64,000 bases of DNA from positions 124,001 to 188,000 of the forward strand of contig JAKSRW010000001.1 of NCBI GenBank assembly GCA_024403355.1. The letters are read 5' to 3'. Below, piece after piece: positions 41,734 to 50,829 of the stretch. The DNA comes from Lachnospiraceae bacterium. GTDB taxonomy: Bacteria; Bacillota; Clostridia; Lachnospirales; Lachnospiraceae. Every line of letters begins with the position of its first letter. The first letter of the stretch is position 1. Below the pieces are notes generated by a model that was given only the letters and a program-made list of their open reading frames with translations, was not told where the DNA came from and did no database searches. The position numbers and the translations under genes are program-made.

Positions 41734-43263
41734 ATGGAATTTATTAAGAATTTCCCGTTTTTTTCAATAATGCTGGGAATGTTCAGTGCCATCGTTTCCT
41801 CCGTGCTGGGTGCAAAGGCAGCGAAATATGTGGCCAGAACGGCACTGTTTATCATTATGGTGCTTTCGGGAGTACTTCTCTGGTATACCTATGCACAGGG
41901 CGGCGGAAGCTATGTATTTATTATGGGTCATTTCCCCGCACCATGGGGTAATGAAATCAGGGGCGGAAGCCTTGAAGCATTATTTGCGGTATTTGTAAGC
42001 TTTATTGCATTTTTCTGTGTAATCGGCGGTTCAAAGGCTGTCGAGAGTGATATCGAAGAGAAAAAACAGTCGCTTTTCTACATTCTCGTAATGCTGATGA
42101 CGAGTTCGCTGATTGCAATGTGTTATACAAACGACCTCTTTACAGGCTACGTTTTCATTGAGATTAATACCATTGCCGGCTGCGGACTTATTATGATTCG
42201 TCAGACAGGAAAGTCGATAGTTACGGCAGTTCGATATATGGTTATAAGCCTTATGGGCTCGGGACTTTTCCTGATTGGTGTTACAATGCTTTACACCATT
42301 ACGGGACATCTGCTTATGTCACCCATTCAGGAAACGGTCAGAGAGCTGGCTGCGACAGGAGATTACTCTACTCAGCTGACAATTATTATCGGACTTATGA
42401 CTGTAGGCTTGGCTATTAAATCGGGACTTTTCCCTTTCCATATGTGGATTCCCGATGCATACGGCCAGTCAAATGTGGTTTCAAGCTGTCTGCTTTCAAG
42501 TGTTGTTTCGAAGGGATATATCTTCCTTCTTATCAAGATTTACTTCAGAACACTCGGCTTTGACATTGTTAAGGACAGCGGTGTGCTTGAGGTAGTGTTC
42601 ATCTTCGGTATAGCAGGTATCATCATCGGTTCGCTTATGGCGCTGAGAGAGAAGAGTCTGCGCCGTATGATTGCGTATTCTTCAATTGCCCAGATTGGTT
42701 ATGTATATATGGGTATCGGTCTCGGCAGTCTGGCAGGTGTGGCGGCAGCAATATTCCATATACTTGCCCACGGTGTTACAAAGTCGCTTCTTTTCCTCAG
42801 CTCGGCTGAGTTTACGGACGGCTCACATGCCAGAAGAATTGAAAGCCTTAAGGGTGAGGCTTCCCAGCATAAGGCTTCTGCATTAAGCTATGCGATCGGT
42901 GCTTTTTCGATTACCGGTTTTCCTCTTTTAGCGGGCTTTGTTTCAAAGCTTCTGCTTGGCGGTGCGGCAATCGGTCTCAGAACCAGACAGTGGTTCGCAC
43001 TTATTGCGCTTGCAATCAGTACCATTCTGAATGCTTTTTATTTCCTGAGAACAGTGGTATTTATGTTCATCGCACCCAGTGAAGAGCATGATGCCGAAAT
43101 TGATATAGAGAAGGGTCCCGAGAAGTTTGTTTCCATCATCAATGTAAGAAATCCGCTTTATGACCTTGCACTGCTTGCACTTATTGCGGTTAACTTCATT
43201 CTCGGTCTTTTCTCAGGTCCCATTATTGATGTAATCAATGAGGGACTCGGACTGTTTTCATAA
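41734..43263 (+). CDS. Proton-conducting antiporter subunit, NuoM/MnhD type (1 of 4)
   Basis: A 509-residue protein with about 14 membrane helices. The functional pair known from complex I and Mrp is retained: Glu143 (VFIEINTIAG) on helix 5 and Lys229 (AIKSGLFPFHMWIPDAY) on helix 7. IAYSSIAQIGYVYMGI and HGVTKSLLFL are family-typical. It begins 4 bp after mnhC. It is probably the closest of the four to MnhD/NuoN. Confidence 0.92.
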   Translation: MEFIKNFPFFSIMLGMFSAIVSSVLGAKAAKYVARTALFIIMVLSGVLLWYTYAQGGGSYVFIMGHFPAPWGNEIRGGSLEALFAVFVSFIAFFCVIGGSKAVESDIEEKKQSLFYILVMLMTSSLIAMCYTNDLFTGYVFIEINTIAGCGLIMIRQTGKSIVTAVRYMVISLMGSGLFLIGVTMLYTITGHLLMSPIQETVRELAATGDYSTQLTIIIGLMTVGLAIKSGLFPFHMWIPDAYGQSNVVSSCLLSSVVSKGYIFLLIKIYFRTLGFDIVKDSGVLEVVFIFGIAGIIIGSLMALREKSLRRMIAYSSIAQIGYVYMGIGLGSLAGVAAAIFHILAHGVTKSLLFLSSAEFTDGSHARRIESLKGEASQHKASALSYAIGAFSITGFPLLAGFVSKLLLGGAAIGLRTRQWFALIALAISTILNAFYFLRTVVFMFIAPSEEHDAEIDIEKGPEKFVSIINVRNPLYDLALLALIAVNFILGLFSGPIIDVINEGLGLFS

Positions 43264-43272
43264 ATTTATCAT

Positions 43273-43304
43273 AGGAGGATACCGGTTAACGGTATGGAAT
43301 TATC
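43273..43304 (+). promoter_or_regulatory. Ribosome-binding site separated from the start by a hairpin
   Basis: AGGAGG (43273-43278) is followed by a perfect ATACCG/CGGTAT hairpin (43279-43295, loop GTTAA), then 9 nt to ATG 43305. Folding would bring the site to a normal distance. A five-codon ORF (ATG 43294, stop TAG 43309) overlaps the true start in another frame. Confidence 0.5.
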
Positions 43305-44768
43305 ATGTTAGCGCTTTTGCTGCCAATACTTGTCCCTTTTGTGGGAGGTTGTCTGCTCTGGCTTTTTAAGGGCTTTGACAACAGAAAAACAAGAAATATT
43401 TATGTTGGTACCGTATTGATTATTTCCGCGGCGGTAACACTTACGGTGGTATATACCTGTGAGGGTACCTTGACTCTCTGGTCGATTGCAGAAGGTGTAA
43501 AGCTCACATTAAGAATTGACGGAATTACAAAGTTCTTCGCCAGTCTGATGTGTCTGGTATTTACTACCGTTGGCTTTTATGCTTTCGATTACATGCATCA
43601 TGAGGAAAATGAAAAACGTTTCTTTGCGTTTTATCTGATGGTAATGGGCGTTCTGTCAGGAATCTATCTGTCGGCGAACCTCGTTACAATGTACCTTTTC
43701 TACGAGCTTATGACCCTTACATCACTGCCTTTGGTGCTTCATTCACTTACAAAAGAAGCAATAGCGGCAGGTAAGAAGTACCTCTTTTACTCGGTAGGCG
43801 GTGCATTCCTTTCACTGGTTGCAATCTTTTATATATACAGTGTGTGCGGTGCTTCGGATTTCGTGGCGGGCGGCTATCTCGGCGCGTCGGGTGCGGACAA
43901 AAATATGATGCTCATTTTCGTATTTATGGCCATCATCGGCTTTGGCTGTAAGGCAGGCCTTTTCCCTCTTCAGGACTGGCTTCCCACAGCACATCCGGTA
44001 GCTCCTTCACCCGCATCTGCCGTTCTTTCCGGTATTATTACAAAATCAGGTGTAATCGTTCTTGTCAGACTGATTTTCTACAGTGTGGGAGCGGATTATA
44101 TCAGAGATACATGGGTTCAGTACGCCTGGATGACGCTGGCACTTATTACGGTATTCCTCGGCTCCATGAGAGCCTACCATGAGAAGATTCTTAAGAAGAG
44201 ACTGGCTTATTCATCTGTCAGCCAGGTTTCTTATGTGCTTTTCGGATTGTCACTTCTTAATGCAACAGGCTTTATGGGAGCCCTGCTTCATGTGGCCTTC
44301 CATTCAATTATTAAGGACGGCCTCTTCCTTATCGCAGGTGCAATCATTATCCATACAGGCTCAAAGAATGTTGATGAGCTTCGCGGAATCGGCAAGAAGA
44401 TGCCCGTTACAATCTGGTGCTTTACACTGCTTTCGCTGGCACTTATCGGTATCCCTCCGGCGAGCGGTTTCGTAAGCAAATGGTTCCTCTGCCTTGGTGC
44501 ACTTGAATCAGCGGGCGGCGCATTCAGATATGTCGGTCCTGCGGTACTTCTGATAAGCGCGCTTCTTACTGCAGGCTACCTTTTACCGATTACAATTAAG
44601 GGATTTTTCCCCGGAAATGACTTTGATTACAAGGGCTGTGTAAAATGTGAGCCCGGTCTTAAAATGACAGTACCTATCGTAATTTTTACAGCTGCGGCCA
44701 TCGGCTTTGGTCTTGCACCCGGCTTTATTGAGAATGCGATTGAAATAATCAGCGGAGGTCTGTTCTAA
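43305..44768 (+). CDS. Proton-conducting antiporter subunit (2 of 4)
   Basis: A 487-residue protein with about 14 membrane helices, retaining Glu134 (FYELMTLTSLPL) and Lys216 (GCKAGLFPLQDWLPTAHPVAPSP). The motif LPTAHPVAPSPASAVLSG is that of NuoL/NuoM/HyfB subunits. Its stop codon is directly followed by the ATG of the next gene. Together with the neighbours it forms a multi-antiporter membrane arm. Confidence 0.92.
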   Translation: MLALLLPILVPFVGGCLLWLFKGFDNRKTRNIYVGTVLIISAAVTLTVVYTCEGTLTLWSIAEGVKLTLRIDGITKFFASLMCLVFTTVGFYAFDYMHHEENEKRFFAFYLMVMGVLSGIYLSANLVTMYLFYELMTLTSLPLVLHSLTKEAIAAGKKYLFYSVGGAFLSLVAIFYIYSVCGASDFVAGGYLGASGADKNMMLIFVFMAIIGFGCKAGLFPLQDWLPTAHPVAPSPASAVLSGIITKSGVIVLVRLIFYSVGADYIRDTWVQYAWMTLALITVFLGSMRAYHEKILKKRLAYSSVSQVSYVLFGLSLLNATGFMGALLHVAFHSIIKDGLFLIAGAIIIHTGSKNVDELRGIGKKMPVTIWCFTLLSLALIGIPPASGFVSKWFLCLGALESAGGAFRYVGPAVLLISALLTAGYLLPITIKGFFPGNDFDYKGCVKCEPGLKMTVPIVIFTAAAIGFGLAPGFIENAIEIISGGLF

Positions 44769-46241
44769 ATGGGCATTATGATTCTGTTACCTGTAATTCT
44801 GCCGATAATAGCAGGATTGGTCATGTTAATTCTGCCGATTCGAAATGATAGGCTCAGACATATTGTGAACCTTATTTTCGTACTTATGAACTCGGCAATT
44901 GCTTTTTATGCAATACTTGAACATTCGGGCGAAAGCTTTAAATTTGCAACGATGTACATGAACTTCGGTCTTACAATGCACATCGACGATGCGGGAAAGA
45001 TTTTCGGACTTCTGGTTGCTTCACTCTGGCCGTTTGCAACAATTTATTCCTACGGCTATATGGAGGATGAGGAGAGAAAGGAGACCTTTACGGCCTTCTT
45101 CACCATGTGCTTCGGCGTCGTACTCGGAATTGCCTTTGCTTCGGATCTGCTTACAATGTTTGTATTCTATGAGATGCTTACACTTGTAACATTCCCCCTT
45201 GTTATGCATCCCATGACAAAGGGCGCCATCAAGGCAGCACGTTTTTATCTGATTTATTCGCTCGGCGGTGCATCCTTCGGTCTCATCGGACTTATTTTCC
45301 TGATGAGCGGTACAAGCGTGGATTTCGTAATGGGCGGTACTGTTAAGGGTACCGAGCTTGCTTCGTCAGTATTTCTTTTACCTGCTTTTGTAATGGCCTT
45401 CTGCGGCTTCAGTGTTAAGGCGGCCATGCAGCCTTTTTCAAAATGGCTTACGATGGCAGCGGTAGCACCCACACCCGTTACAGCGCTTCTTCATGCCGTA
45501 GCGGTAGTAAATGCGGGTTCATTTGCATGTATCAGACTGATTTACTATGTATTCGGTACAGAGGTTCTTTACGGAACCTGGGCCCAGTATACGGTAATGA
45601 TACTTACAATAGTTACAATTATCTTCGGATCAAGCTTTGCGGTTAAGGAGCAGCATCTGAAGAGAAGACTTGCTTATTCAACAATAAGTAACCTTTCATA
45701 TATCCTTTTTGCGGCATGTATTATGACGGAGGCCGGTCTTTACGCAGCCTTTGCCCATATGATTATGCATTCGGTTTCAAAGATTGATGCCTTCTTCTGC
45801 AACGGTATCATTATGAAAAAGGCAAAGAAGATTTATGTAAATGAAATGGTCGGACTCGGAAGAAAGATGAAGATAACCTTCACCTGCTTCTTTATAGCAG
45901 CCCTTTCACTCATTGGTATTCCGATGTTCTGCGGCTTCAGAAGTAAATGGATGATCGGTACGGCAGCGGTATCCGACGGAAGTCCTCTGACAATTGTGGG
46001 ACTTATTGCGGTACTTATCTCAGCGCTTCTTACGGCAATCTATATGATGGGACTCATGATAAGGGCCTTCTTCCCGGAGGCGACAGCTCATGTATTCAAA
46101 ACCCGTGAGGGTAAGCCCATTAAAGAGCTTGCAGAAGCAAAAGCACTTGAGGAGAGTGCAAGCCTTGAAAAAGGTGCGGGATTTATGCTTGTACCCGTAA
46201 TTCTGCTTTCGGCTGCGGTTATTGTTCTGGCAGCAATTTAA
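44769..46241 (+). CDS. Divergent proton-conducting antiporter subunit (3 of 4)
   Basis: A 490-residue protein with about 14 membrane helices, keeping Glu135 (FVFYEMLTLVTFPL) and Lys217 (FSVKAAMQPFSKWL). The usual LP-x-AH-P-x-AP segment is replaced by LTMAAVAPTPVTALLHAVAVV, so this copy is the most divergent of the four at the helix 7-8 channel. The C-terminus adds a Glu-rich loop (AKALEESASLEKGAG) before the last helix. ATG directly abuts the preceding stop. Confidence 0.9.
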   Translation: MGIMILLPVILPIIAGLVMLILPIRNDRLRHIVNLIFVLMNSAIAFYAILEHSGESFKFATMYMNFGLTMHIDDAGKIFGLLVASLWPFATIYSYGYMEDEERKETFTAFFTMCFGVVLGIAFASDLLTMFVFYEMLTLVTFPLVMHPMTKGAIKAARFYLIYSLGGASFGLIGLIFLMSGTSVDFVMGGTVKGTELASSVFLLPAFVMAFCGFSVKAAMQPFSKWLTMAAVAPTPVTALLHAVAVVNAGSFACIRLIYYVFGTEVLYGTWAQYTVMILTIVTIIFGSSFAVKEQHLKRRLAYSTISNLSYILFAACIMTEAGLYAAFAHMIMHSVSKIDAFFCNGIIMKKAKKIYVNEMVGLGRKMKITFTCFFIAALSLIGIPMFCGFRSKWMIGTAAVSDGSPLTIVGLIAVLISALLTAIYMMGLMIRAFFPEATAHVFKTREGKPIKELAEAKALEESASLEKGAGFMLVPVILLSAAVIVLAAI

Positions 46242-46280
46242 CTGACTGTTAAAATAAACTAATGAAAAGAGTGTATTAAA

Positions 46281-48254
46281 ATGACCGGTAATACTTTATT
46301 GCTCAGTTTAATATTATGGCCCTTCCTGGCAGCCTTTATCTGTTATATCACTGGCTGGAAGACTAAAAACGTAAAGCTTCGCGACGGAATGGTAATCGTT
46401 TCAATATTCATTGAAATAGCATTTTACGCAGTAGCTGTGCTTACAATGGACAGCGCGGGCAGTTCACTTATAATACCCGATGTCTGTGGTCTTGGTATCA
46501 GCTTCAGGTTTGGCGGCTTCAGAATGATTTATGTGGCCGTTGCACTTGTAATGTGGTCCATGACAGCGCTTTTCTCAAAGGAGTACTTTGCGCACTACCG
46601 CAACCGCAACAGATATTATTTCTTCTATCTGCTGACACTCGGTGCGACAATCGGCGTATTTATTTCAAGAGACCTTTATACTGCGTTCATTTTCTTTGAG
46701 ATAATGTCACTTACCTCATATACATGGGTTGCACACGATGAGAAGCCTGCGGCAATGAGAGCGGCAGGTACCTATCTTACAGTGGCTGTCATCGGCGGTC
46801 TTGTAATGCTGATGGGTGTTATTATGTGCTATTACCTGCTGGGTACGCTTGAAATCGACAGTCTTCATGCTGCGGCAGAGGCTGTATTTAACGGTGGTTC
46901 GGCATCGGATAAGGCGGCTGTATATGTGGCGGGAGCACTCATTCTCTTCGGATACGGTGCAAAGGCCGGCATGTTCCCCCTTCATATCTGGCTTCCGAAG
47001 GCTCACCCCGTTGCTCCTGCACCCGCATCGGCATTACTTTCGGGTATCCTTACAAAGTCAGGTATTTACGGCGTTCTGATTCTCTGCTTTGAGGTATTCA
47101 GAGGAGATAAGAACTGGGGTACGGTTATTCTTGTTCTCGGCTGTATTACAATGTTTCTCGGCGCAGTGCTTGCGGTATTCTCAATTGACCTTAAGAGAAC
47201 ACTTGCCTGCTCATCAATGTCACAGATCGGCTTTATCCTTGTGGGCTGCGCATTTTCAGTGCTGCTCAATGAAGAAAACAGCCTTGCTGCGGCAGGAACA
47301 GTCCTTTACATGGTAAACCATTCAATGTTCAAGCTTGTTCTCTTCATGTGCGCAGGTGCTGTTTATATGAAGCTCCACAGACTTGACCTTAACGATATAC
47401 GCGGCTTCGGTAAAAATAAGCCCCTGCTTAAGATTGCATTCGCAATCGGAGCACTCGGAATTATGGGTATTCCTTTCTTCTCGGGCTACATCAGCAAAAC
47501 ACTTATTCATGAGGGCATAGTAGAGTATTATGAGGAGTGCGGCGCAGCCGTTATTAAGGCTATTGAGTATCTCTTCCTTTTAAGCGGCGGTATGACCATC
47601 GGTTATATGACAAAGCTTTTTGTGGCTGTATTTGTTGAGAAGCCTTCAAAGTATGTTCAGCAGAAGGAAGCGGAGGAGAAGGCAGTATTTTCGCCTCTTA
47701 CCTATGCGGCTTTATTTATCCCCTGTATTTTTATTGTGGTATGCGGTGTCATTCCTTCGATTTTCATCGATAAGCTGGCTGTAGTGATGAGTGATTTCAC
47801 CCATGCCGAGCCTATAGAGCACATTGCGGTTTTCTCACTTGAGAATCTTAAGGGCTTTGTTATTTCACTGGTAATCGGTATCCTGGTATTCCTCTTCAGC
47901 AGAAAATGTCTGATGACGGGCAGGAAGGATGAGAGAGTATATGCCGACAGATGGCCCGCAAAGCTGGACCTTGAAAATATGCTTTACAGACCTCTGCTTT
48001 TGGTAATTCTTCCTACGGTATTCTCGGCAATCGTAATCAGCTCATTATTTGAGTGGATTCTTTATGCAATCAGGAGAATGTTCTTTAAGGAGCTTATCGA
48101 GAATAAGCCTACACCCGTAAAGGACAGAATTATGGCCAATATAGCGCAGGCTGACGATAATCTGCGTGTTGTTTCGGGCAGTCTTTCTTATGGCATGGTC
48201 TGCATTATGCTCGGACTCATTGTGACTATTTTCTACCTTCTTTCGGTTGGCTGA
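46281..48254 (+). CDS. Proton-conducting antiporter subunit, long NuoL/MbhH-like (4 of 4)
   Basis: A 657-residue protein with Glu140 (FIFFEIMSLTSYTW) and Lys228 (GAKAGMFPLHIWLPKAHPVAPAP) retained. It is longer than the other three, with extra C-terminal helices after about residue 500 (FVISLVIGILVFLFS, LLVILPTVFSAIVIS, MVCIMLGLIVTIFYLLSVG). This recalls the C-terminal extension of NuoL and the long MbhH-type subunits. It is the last gene of the cluster; no hydrogenase or quinone module follows. Confidence 0.92.
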   Translation: MTGNTLLLSLILWPFLAAFICYITGWKTKNVKLRDGMVIVSIFIEIAFYAVAVLTMDSAGSSLIIPDVCGLGISFRFGGFRMIYVAVALVMWSMTALFSKEYFAHYRNRNRYYFFYLLTLGATIGVFISRDLYTAFIFFEIMSLTSYTWVAHDEKPAAMRAAGTYLTVAVIGGLVMLMGVIMCYYLLGTLEIDSLHAAAEAVFNGGSASDKAAVYVAGALILFGYGAKAGMFPLHIWLPKAHPVAPAPASALLSGILTKSGIYGVLILCFEVFRGDKNWGTVILVLGCITMFLGAVLAVFSIDLKRTLACSSMSQIGFILVGCAFSVLLNEENSLAAAGTVLYMVNHSMFKLVLFMCAGAVYMKLHRLDLNDIRGFGKNKPLLKIAFAIGALGIMGIPFFSGYISKTLIHEGIVEYYEECGAAVIKAIEYLFLLSGGMTIGYMTKLFVAVFVEKPSKYVQQKEAEEKAVFSPLTYAALFIPCIFIVVCGVIPSIFIDKLAVVMSDFTHAEPIEHIAVFSLENLKGFVISLVIGILVFLFSRKCLMTGRKDERVYADRWPAKLDLENMLYRPLLLVILPTVFSAIVISSLFEWILYAIRRMFFKELIENKPTPVKDRIMANIAQADDNLRVVSGSLSYGMVCIMLGLIVTIFYLLSVG

Positions 48255-48287
48255 AAAAGTTTGATTCAAAGGTTTTTTTACTTGCCA

Positions 48288-48315
48288 TTGACAGGGATTT
48301 GTGATAATCTATTAT
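48288..48315 (+). promoter_or_regulatory. Putative promoter of cheX
   Basis: TTGACA, 16-bp spacer, TATTAT, about 83 nt upstream of the start. Confidence 0.65.
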
Positions 48316-48397
48316 TAGTGATGTATGATATGATTTGTGTGAACATTATACATATTATGCAATACTAAGTTAAGTAGAAATTATGACGAGGTGAACA

Positions 48398-48874
48398 ATG
48401 GCCGCTTTAGATATCAAATACTTAAATCCATTCGTAAAGGCAACAATCACAATTCTTGAAATGCTTGGACTTAATGGGGGTGCGGTAGGCAAGCCTTCGC
48501 TTTCGGATCTTAGCTTTCCCGAGTCTACTTTCATTATTCAGGTAGGTGTTACCGGCGGTATGAGAGGACAGGTTCTCATCGGTATGACTGACCAGCGTGC
48601 GAAGGAAATTGCCAGCGTTATGATGATGGGTATGCCTGTAGAGTCACTTGATGATATGGCATGTTCGGCACTCGGAGAGCTCGGTAATATGATTCTCGGA
48701 AATACATCGACCATTTTTTCTACAATGAACATTATTTTCGATATCACACCTCCTATGTCAATGCATGGACGTGCGCTTAAGCTTCAGTCGGATATTCCCG
48801 CAATTGCCATTCCTATCAACATTAACGGTAATAATTACATTACACTTTATATTTGTGTTGAGGAAGTAAAATAA
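48398..48874 (+). CDS. cheX: Chemotaxis phosphatase CheX-like protein
   Basis: A 158-residue CheC/CheX/FliY-family protein that dephosphorylates CheY-P. The catalytic helix motif E-x2-N is visible in ALGELGNMILGN (about 91-102). The beta-sheet core has GGMRGQVLIGM. It is a single-gene unit with its own promoter and terminator, away from other chemotaxis genes. A GAGGTG site precedes ATG. Confidence 0.88.
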   Translation: MAALDIKYLNPFVKATITILEMLGLNGGAVGKPSLSDLSFPESTFIIQVGVTGGMRGQVLIGMTDQRAKEIASVMMMGMPVESLDDMACSALGELGNMILGNTSTIFSTMNIIFDITPPMSMHGRALKLQSDIPAIAIPININGNNYITLYICVEEVK

Positions 48875-48880
48875 ATTTTT

Positions 48881-48909
48881 AACAGTCTCTGCAAGGGGGC
48901 TGTTTTTTT
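48881..48909 (+). terminator. Terminator after cheX
   Basis: AACAGTCTC/GGGGGCTGTT stem with a short loop and a run of seven T. Confidence 0.8.
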
Positions 48910-48931
48910 ACGCTTTTTTTGCTTTTTTATC

Positions 48932-48960
48932 TTGCCAACTATTGCATAAAGTTGTAATAT
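48932..48960 (+). promoter_or_regulatory. Possible promoter of the phosphoglucomutase gene
   Basis: TTGCCA, 17-bp spacer, TAATAT, about 45 nt before the start. Confidence 0.4.
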
Positions 48961-49005
48961 TAATGATATATGTGAAACTATGTTTATTTCAAGGGGGTAC
49001 TTTAT

Positions 49006-50730
49006 ATGGGTTATGTAAGTGAGTATATGAAATGGCTTGCATCAGATGCATTTGATGCTGACACAAAGGCAGAGCTTGTCGAGATTTCAGAGAATGATGA
49101 GGAAATCAAGGACAGATTCTACAAGGATCTCGAATTCGGTACAGGCGGTCTGCGTGGTGTAATCGGTGCAGGTACAAACCGTATGAATATATATACTGTC
49201 AGAAGAGCCAGCCAGGGTCTTGCAAACTTCATCATCAGGGAAGGCAAGCAGGATAAGGGTGTAGCTATTGCATACGATTCAAGACATATGTCAATCGAAT
49301 TCAGTGAGGAAGCAGCACTCTGTCTTAACGCAAACGGTATTAAGACCTACAGATTTGAGTCTCTTCGCCCCACACCCGAGCTTTCATTTGCTCTTCGTGA
49401 GTTAGGCTGTACAGCAGGTATCGTAGTTACCGCAAGCCACAATCCGCCCGAGTATAACGGCTATAAGGTATACTGGGAGGACGGCGCACAGGTAACCGCA
49501 CCCAAGGACGTACAGATTATTGAAGAGGTTAATTCACTCCATGACTTCGCCGCACTCAGGACCATGTCAAGAGCGGACGCCGAAGCAGCCGGACTTTATC
49601 ATACAATCGGCAAGGATATCGATGACAGATACAATGAGGAGCTTATGAAGCTTGTTCTCAGACCTGATGTTATCAAGAAGGCTGCCGAGGATATCACAAT
49701 TGTTTACACACCCTTACACGGTACAGGAAACCTTCCCGTAAGACGTGTACTTGAGTCTTTGGGCTTCAAGAAGGTATACGTAGTTCCCGAGCAGGAATTA
49801 CCGGACGGAGATTTCCCTACCGTAGGCTATCCCAATCCCGAAGATCCCAAGGTATTCAAGCTTGCGCTTGAGCTTGCCCAGAAGGTCAATGCGGACCTCG
49901 TTCTCGCAACAGATCCCGATGCGGACAGACTTGGCGTTTATGCAAAGGATTCAAAGACAGGAGAGTATAAGGCCTTTACAGGAAATATGAGCGGTACACT
50001 TCTTTGTGAGTATCAGCTTGCAACACGTAAGGAGCTTGGCTGCCTTCCCGACAACGGTGCCGTTGTTAAGACAATCGTTACATCAAATATGTGTGATGTT
50101 GTAGCAAAGAAATTCAACTGTGAGCTTATTGAATGTCTCACAGGCTTTAAGTATATCGGTGAGCAGATTAAGCTCTTCGAGACAGGCGTTAAGGATAAGC
50201 AGTACATGTTCGGCTATGAGGAGTCATACGGCTGCCTTATCGGAACACATGCCCGTGATAAGGATGCCTGTGCGGCTGTTATGGGTCTTTGCGAGGCTGC
50301 GGCTTACAATAAGCTTCAGGGCAAGAGCCTTTGGGACAGAATGATGGAGATGTACGAGGAGTACGGATATTTCCGTGAGGGTGCAGTATCAATCACCATG
50401 AAGGGTGCTGACGGTGCACAGAAGATTGCCGGCATTCTTGATAACCTTCGTAAGAATCCCATCAGCGAAATCGGCGGATTTAAGGTAATCGAGGCTCGTG
50501 ATTACAAGCTTCATACAGTTAAGAATTATGTTACGGGAGAGAGCTCAGAGACAGATCTTCCCGAGTCAAACGTATTATACTACTGCCTCGAGAATGACCA
50601 GTGGTGCTGCGTAAGACCTTCGGGAACAGAGCCTAAGATTAAGTTCTACTACGGAATCAAGGGCGCTTCAATGGAGGATGCCGACGCTCTCTATGAGAAG
50701 GTTGGCGCTGCCATCAAGGCACTTGCATAA
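49006..50730 (+). CDS. Alpha-phosphoglucomutase/phosphomannomutase
   Basis: A 574-residue enzyme of the alpha-D-phosphohexomutase superfamily, the length of PgcA-type enzymes. The four active-site elements are intact: phosphoserine S144 (TASHNPPEYNGYK), the Mg2+ loop DPDADR (303-308), the sugar loop GYEESYGC, and the phosphate loop RPSGTEPKIK. It interconverts glucose-1-P and glucose-6-P, feeding the glycogen synthase encoded at 60.6 kb and wall precursors. An AAGGGGG site lies upstream. Confidence 0.95.
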   Translation: MGYVSEYMKWLASDAFDADTKAELVEISENDEEIKDRFYKDLEFGTGGLRGVIGAGTNRMNIYTVRRASQGLANFIIREGKQDKGVAIAYDSRHMSIEFSEEAALCLNANGIKTYRFESLRPTPELSFALRELGCTAGIVVTASHNPPEYNGYKVYWEDGAQVTAPKDVQIIEEVNSLHDFAALRTMSRADAEAAGLYHTIGKDIDDRYNEELMKLVLRPDVIKKAAEDITIVYTPLHGTGNLPVRRVLESLGFKKVYVVPEQELPDGDFPTVGYPNPEDPKVFKLALELAQKVNADLVLATDPDADRLGVYAKDSKTGEYKAFTGNMSGTLLCEYQLATRKELGCLPDNGAVVKTIVTSNMCDVVAKKFNCELIECLTGFKYIGEQIKLFETGVKDKQYMFGYEESYGCLIGTHARDKDACAAVMGLCEAAAYNKLQGKSLWDRMMEMYEEYGYFREGAVSITMKGADGAQKIAGILDNLRKNPISEIGGFKVIEARDYKLHTVKNYVTGESSETDLPESNVLYYCLENDQWCCVRPSGTEPKIKFYYGIKGASMEDADALYEKVGAAIKALA

Positions 50731-50829
50731 ATTTGCGTTTGGAATAAAAGAGATTTATATATGCCTGCATAATATGCTTGATGCATAAATTATGGGTTGA
50801 AATGCGGGCAGAAAGGTAAGGATATATTT
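50726..50829 (+). promoter_or_regulatory. Structured leader of the beta-helix protein gene (family B)
   Basis: TGCCTGCAT (50762-50770) pairs with ATGCGGGCA (50802-50810), enclosing a TATGC/GCATA hairpin. Then GAAAGG (50811-50816), TAA, GGA, 7 nt, ATG. GTTGAA (50796-50801) stands 9 nt before GAAAGG, the position of TTTGCG in the other copies. Confidence 0.5.

Noticed and set aside
40089-48254. Membrane-bound hydrogenase or complex I
   Set aside because: Only antiporter-type subunits are present; no hydrogenase, NuoB/C/D/H/I-like or ferredoxin-type genes follow.
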